Positions 58,369-64,000 of a stretch of DNA of 64,000 nt are shown piece after piece; position 1 is the stretch's first letter, and each line of letters opens with the position of its first letter. A model generated the notes under the pieces. It was given only the letters and a program-made list of their open reading frames with translations, made no database searches and was not told the origin of the DNA. This stretch comes from Pseudobdellovibrionaceae bacterium (GTDB taxonomy: Bacteria; Bdellovibrionota; FAC87; UBA2466; JACKAF01). Made by a program: the position numbers and the translations under genes. Location: contig JACKAF010000004.1 in assembly GCA_020635235.1 (NCBI GenBank), forward strand, positions 1-64,000, read 5' to 3'.

Positions 58369-59934
58369 ATGCGTCCGCTCATTTACTTGATGATCTTGTT
58401 GTGTACGTCTGCGTTTGCATCCGAACGGCTGATCAACGGCCAGCCGGTTGCATCCGGGACCTATAAAGAGGTGGTTTGGATCACGAGCAGTAGCTCGGGG
58501 TGTACCGCGACGGTGGTTGGCCCGCGCACGATTGTTACGGCCTCTCACTGCGCCTCAACTGGAACGACAGTACGGTTTAGCGTAAATGGAACCCAGTATT
58601 CCGCACGCATAACTCGCAACCCCCAATATAATAACTCCACCGTGGCTTACGACGTCGCTCTTGGATACGTCGACAAGGAAGTTACCGGCGTCGAGTTCGC
58701 TACTCTGGGGGTGAAGGGCGTTTCCCAAGGAATGGGAATTACCCTGTTGGGTTATGGTTGCACGAAACCCAATGGCGGTGTCGATGGAACCTTGAGGATC
58801 GGCGAATCGGTAATCATCTCTACTGATAGCAACCGTTTTGGATCCCGCAAGTCCGGTGGCGCGACTCTTTGTCCAGGAGACTCTGGTGGACCCGCTTTTG
58901 TTTTTGATGGGGATAAGCGCTACCTTGTAGGAATTAACTCCACTGTTACTACGGACTACGTGACGAGCTACAACGCGCGTACTGAGATTAGCCAACAAAA
59001 AAGTTTTTTTGAAGACTTTGCGCAGAAGAATTCGGTGGAGATTTGTGGTGTGAACAAGGACTGTTTTAAGACCGTTGTCGATCCGCCCACGTGCCAACTT
59101 TCCGCCCAACCTTCATCTATTCAATTGGGGGAGTCGCTTACTTTTGAGCTTCGTAGTGAAGGGGAAGTGAGTAGTGCAAAAATCGGAAGCACGAGCGTGA
59201 ATTTTCCACTCGGCTCTTTGACTTCCACTCCCACCCAAGCGGGTAACTTTACGCAGACCGCTTCGGTAACAGGACCTGGTGGTTCGGCGACCTGCAGTGC
59301 TTCCTATGAGGTGAAGGGCCCTCCTCCGCAAACGGCGCCTTCCTGTACTTTGACGGCGACACCTAATCCCGTTGCACTCGGCCAGCAAGTCACTCTCACT
59401 CTCGCGATACAGGGAAACGCCACGCATGCCGCCATCGACGGGGAGAGTGTGAACCTTTCCAATCCGCGCGTGACGCGTACGCCGATGCAAATAGGGCAAC
59501 ACCTTAGTAGTGGTTACGTGATGGGACCCGGTGGAAGTGGGGATTGCCGCACCAATTTTGCGGTGGAAGACAAACCCAGCCAGAACTTACCGGGGCATAC
59601 TGTAGTACCTGGTCAGTGCGGGTCGAACACGAATGGTAGTTCGGTGCGAGAAGTTTGCCTGGCAGTATTGAAGAAGGTGACTCTCAACGTGCGAAATGTA
59701 AGCGAGGCGCTCTTGATTCGCTATCAGGACGGAGGAGAAGAGGTGATGCCCGTTCTCAGCCGCTACCAAGAAGGTGGCCAAACACATCTCTCGCTTTACG
59801 CGAATAGTACCTACAAACAGAATCAATACTGGGTATTGGATGCGCGTGACGCTGTTCTGCAAGAGCAGAATGGTCAGACGAGCGCCATCCAAGGCACTAC
59901 TATTCGGGGTATTCAATTTGATGCACGTTTTTAA
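58369..59934 (+). CDS. Secreted trypsin-like serine protease with C-terminal Ig-like repeats
   Basis: A 521-residue secreted S1-family protease. After the signal peptide (residues 1-18) the protease domain carries the triad His60 (T-A-S-H-C), Asp95 (Y-D-V-A-L) and Ser172 (P-G-D-S-G-G-P). Two Ig-like repeats follow, at about 242-318 and 324-400, each with a P-x-C-x-L start and a G-P-G-G-S end. A further domain (about 420-521) ends in a beta-rich part. Such proteases serve in prey or protein digestion. No pro-peptide is obvious: the mature start R-L-I-N-G-Q resembles activated trypsin-type N-termini. It shares its stop overlap (TTAA) with lysS. Confidence 0.92.
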   Translation: MRPLIYLMILLCTSAFASERLINGQPVASGTYKEVVWITSSSSGCTATVVGPRTIVTASHCASTGTTVRFSVNGTQYSARITRNPQYNNSTVAYDVALGYVDKEVTGVEFATLGVKGVSQGMGITLLGYGCTKPNGGVDGTLRIGESVIISTDSNRFGSRKSGGATLCPGDSGGPAFVFDGDKRYLVGINSTVTTDYVTSYNARTEISQQKSFFEDFAQKNSVEICGVNKDCFKTVVDPPTCQLSAQPSSIQLGESLTFELRSEGEVSSAKIGSTSVNFPLGSLTSTPTQAGNFTQTASVTGPGGSATCSASYEVKGPPPQTAPSCTLTATPNPVALGQQVTLTLAIQGNATHAAIDGESVNLSNPRVTRTPMQIGQHLSSGYVMGPGGSGDCRTNFAVEDKPSQNLPGHTVVPGQCGSNTNGSSVREVCLAVLKKVTLNVRNVSEALLIRYQDGGEEVMPVLSRYQEGGQTHLSLYANSTYKQNQYWVLDARDAVLQEQNGQTSAIQGTTIRGIQFDARF

Positions 59935-61541
59935 AGAGCCCGGTCCGGCGGGCTCCCTACGTGCCCCTCTCTACGCATCAGCGGGAAGAACAGCACGTCT
60001 CGAATAGAGTGCTGGTTGGTAAAGAGCATCACCAGCCGATCAATGCCGATGCCAAGCCCGCCTGTTGGGGGAAGTCCCTGGCAGATAGACTCCATAAATT
60101 CCTCGTCCATAGGGTGGGCTTCCGCATCCCCTTCCGAGAGCTTTTCGGCCTGACCTTCGAGAAGCTTTCGCTGCAAAACAGGGTCATTGAGCTCGGAGTA
60201 AGCGTTGCTGAACTCTTTGCCGACAATAAAAGACTCAAAGCGTTCCACGAGCCCCTCGGCCGCAAGTTTGGGATCCCGGTGCGGTTTGCAAAGCGGTGTC
60301 GTTTCAATGGGGTGATCGATAATGTGGTGGGGTTGAATGAGCGAGTCCTCCACCGTCTCAAACAGCGCAGCAATCAAGGATCCCCGGGTCATCTTCTCCG
60401 CTGCGGATTTTTCCGTGTCCGTTTTTTCTACCACGGCTTGCCGTAGGGCATCGTCAGTTAGGGTGTCTACGTCCGTTCCGCCATAGACCTTGATGGCTTC
60501 TTTCATGGATAGACGTTTCCAAGGGGCTTTTAGCTCGATCTCGACGGTTTTTCCGTCTACCTCGTACGGCACGGAGGTTTTCCCATAGAGCTCAAGCGCG
60601 ATTTTCTCAAAAAGATTTTCGGTAAAGGACATGACGTCGTTGTAGTCCCAGTAGGCCGCGTAGCTCTCGACGAGGGTGAATTCGGGATTGTGTGTGCGGT
60701 CGACCCCTTCGTTGCGAAAAACTCGTCCGATCTCATACACGCGGTTCATTCCCCCGACGACGAGCTTCTTAAGGGGAAGCTCTAAAGAGATCCGCAGGAA
60801 CATCTCTTGATCGAGTGCATTGAGGTGCGTGAGAAAGGGCCGTGCGTTGGCACCGCCGTACTGGGTTTGAAGGACTGGAGTCTCAACTTCCACAAAATCA
60901 TTTTCGTCAAAGTAGCGGCGCACAATCCCAAGGATCCGGGATCGCAGCCTAAAGGTGCTGGCAACCTCTGGATTGGAAATGAGATCAAGCCAACGTTTTC
61001 GGTACCGGGTTTCCTTATCCGCAAGGCCGGCGTGCTTATCTGGTAGTGGCAAGAGCGCTTTTGCGAGCAGCGTCACTTTTTCAGCAAGGACGGTCAGCTC
61101 CCCCGTGTGGGTTCTAAAAACGCGGCCCTCGACGCCTACGAAGTCGCCTAAATCGAGGCGCTTTTCGATAAACTTCATGTGAGAGGGCGGCTGCGCGACC
61201 TTCGCCTTTTCGGGATCGTAACCGGTGACTTGGCTGATATCTCTATTGAACATCACCTGGAGGCGTCCGGTGTGATCCTGCACGTGACCGAAGGCATTTT
61301 TTCCCATCGCACGGAAAAGTACGAGACGACCCGCAATAGTCACCGCAGGCGACTCACCTGCTTTGGCGGCCTCAAAGTCTCCAGGATTTTTCTCCCCATA
61401 AGTTTCGAGCAGCTCCTTTGCCGTGTGGGTCGGATTGAACTTGTGAGGGTAGGGAGAAACACCGAGATCTTGGATTTCCTTTAGCTTCGCCGATCGTGTG
61501 ACAAATTCATCATTTGAATGGTAGTCCGGCGTTTCGCTCAT
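59931..61541 (-). CDS. lysS: Lysyl-tRNA synthetase, class II
   Basis: A 536-residue class II lysyl-tRNA synthetase, which charges tRNA-Lys with lysine. An N-terminal OB-fold anticodon domain (V-T-I-A-G-R-L-V-L-F-R-A-M-G-K) is followed by the catalytic domain: motif 2 with Y-E-I-G-R-V-F-R-N-E-G, and motif 3 with G-G-L-G-I-G-I-D-R-L near the C-terminus. It is slightly longer than the common ~500 residues. The start is ATG at 61541 with GAGGAGA six bases upstream. It is divergent from the proline-rich protein gene by 104 bases. Confidence 0.96.
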   Translation of the reverse strand: MSETPDYHSNDEFVTRSAKLKEIQDLGVSPYPHKFNPTHTAKELLETYGEKNPGDFEAAKAGESPAVTIAGRLVLFRAMGKNAFGHVQDHTGRLQVMFNRDISQVTGYDPEKAKVAQPPSHMKFIEKRLDLGDFVGVEGRVFRTHTGELTVLAEKVTLLAKALLPLPDKHAGLADKETRYRKRWLDLISNPEVASTFRLRSRILGIVRRYFDENDFVEVETPVLQTQYGGANARPFLTHLNALDQEMFLRISLELPLKKLVVGGMNRVYEIGRVFRNEGVDRTHNPEFTLVESYAAYWDYNDVMSFTENLFEKIALELYGKTSVPYEVDGKTVEIELKAPWKRLSMKEAIKVYGGTDVDTLTDDALRQAVVEKTDTEKSAAEKMTRGSLIAALFETVEDSLIQPHHIIDHPIETTPLCKPHRDPKLAAEGLVERFESFIVGKEFSNAYSELNDPVLQRKLLEGQAEKLSEGDAEAHPMDEEFMESICQGLPPTGGLGIGIDRLVMLFTNQHSIRDVLFFPLMRREGHVGSPPDRAL

Positions 61542-61645
61542 CGCGGCTCTCCTCGCTTCGAAAGAGCCCGGTTATAGCATGAGTTTTGTGTGAAGGACAG
61601 GAGCGACGCCTTGTCTTTCGCGAATAATTCCAGGACAATGGCAAC

Positions 61646-62212
61646 ATGCCGAAATGGGTGTGGTTAATTTTTTTCGCGGTGTGTGCTTTCTTTGCTTTCA
61701 AAATGGCCACACGCCCCAAGGCGGTCTCCGAAGACAAAGCCAACGCGACGTCAAGCGAGCCCAAGGCGCGCCCGAGCCGGATGCGCATGGCTCCGGAGCG
61801 CCGAAACGATCAGAGCAATCTCCCGGTTGGGAGCCCGCTTGATCAAGGCGATGTGCGCCTGAGGGAGCGGCCTTCTCCGCCAGTCACCCCTCCGCCGGTG
61901 CCCAGCCCGGACACCAGCTACAACCCGCCCCCCACCTACAACGATGAGCCGGCCTACTCGCCGGAGTACGATCCACCGCCACCGCCTCCCACCAGTCCTT
62001 TCAATGTGGACTCTCTCCCTCCGCCGCCCGACTTTGTGGAGCCTGACGACATGGGGGGACAGCCTCCTCTGGATCCGCCGGATTTCGAACCTCCGCCGGA
62101 GAATTTCGATCCGCCGCCCAATCAGCCGACATTTGAGCCTCCGCCGCAGGATTTTGATTCTGGGGAGTACATTGAGCCCCCCGATACGGCGCCGCCGGAG
62201 GATGACTATTAG
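61646..62212 (+). CDS. Membrane-anchored proline-rich protein
   Basis: A 188-residue protein: one N-terminal membrane span (residues 3-18) and a long, low-complexity tail in which Pro, Asp and Glu dominate, with runs of up to six prolines and repeats around F-E-P-P-P. The tail is probably extended and disordered in the periplasm. TAG of this gene and GTG of the LolC-like gene share one base (62212), so they are co-transcribed and probably coupled. A periplasmic spacer or partner for the lipoprotein-sorting machinery is a plausible but unsupported role. Confidence 0.65.
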   Translation: MPKWVWLIFFAVCAFFAFKMATRPKAVSEDKANATSSEPKARPSRMRMAPERRNDQSNLPVGSPLDQGDVRLRERPSPPVTPPPVPSPDTSYNPPPTYNDEPAYSPEYDPPPPPPTSPFNVDSLPPPPDFVEPDDMGGQPPLDPPDFEPPPENFDPPPNQPTFEPPPQDFDSGEYIEPPDTAPPEDDY

Positions 62213-63420
62213 TGAAAAAGGAACGCTTCATCGCCCTGCGCTTTATGTTTAAAGGCACGGATCGAGGGACGTTTAGCCCACTCACCTTGGTCGCGTGGAC
62301 GGCGATCGCGGTGGGTGTGGCGGCCATGGCAATCCTGTTGTCGGTAATGTACGGCTTTGAAACTGCCCTAAAGGATCGGGTACTGACGGCCTTTCCCCAC
62401 ATTATGGTGAAGCCGCAAGCGGGTGGGGAAGTCATCCGCGACTACGAAAAATGGACAGCAAGCCTGGCTGCCGTGGACGGGGTTAAGCGAGTCACGCCTT
62501 ATCTAGAAACGGAGATGATTCTCCAGTCCGAAAAGCGGGCCATTGGGGCAGTCGTGCTCGGCCTATCGGATGCGGAGTTGGAGCTGAAGGTGTCTCAGAT
62601 CCAGGAGGGATCGCTTCCGAATCCTGAGGCCAAGCGCCCGGAGGTGCTTGTGGGAAGCGAGCTAGCCAAGCGGCTTGAGCTGTTTGCGGGCGCCGAGATC
62701 AAACTCATTTCTCCGATTGAAACGTCTGGCGCCATGGGCCTTATCCCGCGTGCGCAGACCTTTGTAGTTTCTGGGATCTGCCACACCGGGCACTACGAAT
62801 TTGATCAGCAGACTTTGCTGCTTACACTTCCCGATGCACAGGCCCTTCTCAAAAAGGGCCAGGTCATCAGTGGCTGGCAGATTTGGGGCGCAGACGTAGA
62901 TACCGCCGAAGCGTTAAGGGAGAAGGTGAGCGCGGTCTTGCCTCGCACGTGGGTGGCGGAGAGCTGGGCGCAATTTAACGCTGCCCTTTTTAACTCATTG
63001 AAGCTGGAACAATACGCGATGTTCAGCATCCTAAGCTTTGCGGTGCTCATTGCGGTGATGAATATTGGGATCACGCTCACCATGTATGTGAGCCAAAAAA
63101 AGCGGAATGTCGGTGTTTTGCGCGCATTGGGCGCGTCTCAAAAACAAATTCGGAGCCTCTTTATCTGGCAGGGTGCTTTTCTGGGGGGAATGGGGCTATT
63201 TCTGGGCGCCCTACTAACTGTCGCGGCGCTTGTGTACCTGCGCTATTTCTCAAGCTATCTTCTGCCCGACATCTATTATGATCGCACAGTGCCTACGGAA
63301 GTGCGGCCTCTCTCCATTCTGGCGATTTATGGTATCGCAACGGTCCTCATCTTCGTCTCCACAGTGTACCCGGCCAAAAAGGCGATGGAGATTGATCCCA
63401 TCGAGGCCATTCGCCAGTAG
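62212..63420 (+). CDS. lolC: LolC/E-family lipoprotein-releasing ABC permease
   Basis: A 402-residue permease of the LolC/E type, which with the ATPase LolD removes lipoproteins from the inner membrane. An N-terminal span (about 22-45) is followed by a large periplasmic domain. Three C-terminal spans (about 270-290, 315-345, 370-395) contain L-R-A-L-G-A-S-x-x-Q-I, the coupling helix typical of this family. The C-terminus E-I-D-P-I-E-A-I-R is also characteristic. The start is GTG at 62212, with GGAGG ten bases upstream. No LolD gene follows: ybeY is encoded on the opposite strand. Confidence 0.9.
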   Translation: MKKERFIALRFMFKGTDRGTFSPLTLVAWTAIAVGVAAMAILLSVMYGFETALKDRVLTAFPHIMVKPQAGGEVIRDYEKWTASLAAVDGVKRVTPYLETEMILQSEKRAIGAVVLGLSDAELELKVSQIQEGSLPNPEAKRPEVLVGSELAKRLELFAGAEIKLISPIETSGAMGLIPRAQTFVVSGICHTGHYEFDQQTLLLTLPDAQALLKKGQVISGWQIWGADVDTAEALREKVSAVLPRTWVAESWAQFNAALFNSLKLEQYAMFSILSFAVLIAVMNIGITLTMYVSQKKRNVGVLRALGASQKQIRSLFIWQGAFLGGMGLFLGALLTVAALVYLRYFSSYLLPDIYYDRTVPTEVRPLSILAIYGIATVLIFVSTVYPAKKAMEIDPIEAIRQ

Positions 63421-63422
63421 GG

Positions 63423-63893
63423 CTAAAGGCTTGCGACGATGCGGTTTTGCAGTCTGAACATGCGTTTGGCATCCGTCTCATTCGTCTCATGATCGTAGCC
63501 GCAAAGATGCAAAATCCCGTGCACGGTCAGTACTTTGAGTTCCTGCTCCAACGAATGGCCGAGCTCTTTGGCGTATCGACGCGCAACTGCGGGGCAAAGG
63601 CACAGATCGCCCATGTAAATGAGGGGCCTTTCAGGGTGCGCCTGCCACAGTGGGAATGAAAGCACGTCGGTAGGCTTATCTTTTTTTCGAAACTGCTTAT
63701 TGAGAGCCTGGATCTGGCTGGGGCTTACGAGTGTGATGGCGACTTCATAGGCTTCGCCTTTCTTTAGCCATGCCTTTTTTGGCAACTCCTGAAGTGCCTT
63801 GCGTGCTGCTCTACGCACGAGCTTTTCAAACTTACTGGTTGCTGCGGTTTGGGCGTGGACGCTGATACTGACTTTAGGCACGGATTTGGGCAT
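63423..63893 (-). CDS. ybeY: Endoribonuclease YbeY (rRNA maturation)
   Basis: A 156-residue YbeY, the zinc-dependent endoribonuclease for rRNA 3'-end maturation and ribosome quality control. The H-G-I-L-H-L-C-G-Y-D-H-E motif supplies the three zinc histidines, and K-P-T-D-V-L-S-F-P precedes it, as in the family. The start is ATG at 63893. The gene begins 14 bases after the end of an upstream gene and ends two bases from the convergent permease gene. Confidence 0.95.
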   Translation of the reverse strand: MPKSVPKVSISVHAQTAATSKFEKLVRRAARKALQELPKKAWLKKGEAYEVAITLVSPSQIQALNKQFRKKDKPTDVLSFPLWQAHPERPLIYMGDLCLCPAVARRYAKELGHSLEQELKVLTVHGILHLCGYDHETNETDAKRMFRLQNRIVASL

Positions 63894-63907
63894 CGGCCGC
63901 TTATACC

Positions 63908-64000
63908 TTATCCGCGCAAAACTTTATAGGTTCTGATCACAGCGCCCTTTTTGGTCTCTGAATACCTCCAGTATTCAAATTCAGGCTGAATGCTGGTTAA
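63908..64000 (-). CDS. C-terminal end of an upstream gene (partial)
   Basis: The last 93 bases on the minus strand are open in one frame to a TAA at 63910-63908, giving 30 residues that end in Tyr-Lys-Val-Leu-Arg-Gly. The gene starts beyond the window. It precedes ybeY by 14 bases in the same direction, where PhoH- or PgpH-type genes often sit, but these residues do not identify the product. Confidence 0.5.
   Translation of the reverse strand, partial: LTSIQPEFEYWRYSETKKGAVIRTYKVLRG

Overview
The window reads as chromosomal DNA of a Gram-negative bacterium, most likely a member of the Bdellovibrionota or a close relative. This is inference. It rests on a TIGR02147-family regulator at 4979-5842, a family typical of Bdellovibrio and Fibrobacter. 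It also rests on many secreted proteins and lipoproteins of unknown function, delta-60 repeat proteins, a complete MoxR/Bat operon, an outer-membrane sorting permease, a B12-dependent ribonucleotide reductase, tight ATGA/GTGA gene overlaps and frequent GTG/TTG starts. I saw no rRNA, tRNA, CRISPR array, insertion sequence or phage genes.

Layout. 1-8756: small secreted proteins and an acetyltransferase, then a leftward four-gene redox operon (diheme lipoprotein, YceI, monoheme cytochrome fused to an outer-membrane barrel, small periplasmic protein). Divergent from it is a cytochrome with an IPT/TIG domain, followed by a coupled operon of TIGR02147 regulator, Kelch lipoprotein and RCC1-like protein. 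8825-12914: a catalase-like protein, a Tat-exported LodA-like quinone-cofactor oxidase and its LodB-like flavoprotein maturase. 12911-18301: two near-identical 880-residue delta-60 propeller proteins in tandem. 18385-21774: a cluster of small redox enzymes (aldo-keto reductase, pirin, nitroreductase, quinone-oxidoreductase-like MDR). 22398-25718: a secreted EEP-family phosphatase/nuclease, then a pterin module (PTPS-III-like protein, SDR, FolB-like domain fused to a cupin-like domain). 25715-29161: an Ntn-hydrolase, an unknown protein and an acyltransferase. 29254-36651: polA, a methyltransferase and nrdJ with a structured leader. 36653-38700: a small glycan-modification cassette bracketed by degenerate direct repeats, with a sulfotransferase-like gene remnant inside. 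39004-46200: secreted unknowns, a fatty acid desaturase, and a START-like/UbiB/RNase R operon. 46255-51121: AMIN-domain protein, lipoprotein, alpha/beta hydrolase, FabL-like reductase, DUF4340 protein and rpoZ. 51215-57881: moxR-DUF58-BatD-like-batA-batB/C-batD. 57961-64000: ferredoxin, secreted trypsin-like protease, lysS, a proline-rich protein with a LolC-type permease, ybeY and the end of one more gene.

How the genes work together. Three themes recur: periplasmic and outer-membrane electron transfer; peroxide, quinone and electrophile handling; and cell-envelope quality control (Bat, Lol, UbiB, AMIN). The least explained parts are the cytochrome-barrel operon, the Lod-catalase trio, the pterin module with its FolB-cupin fusion, the nrdJ leader whose 3' structure can mask the ribosome binding site, and the repeat-flanked glycan cassette.
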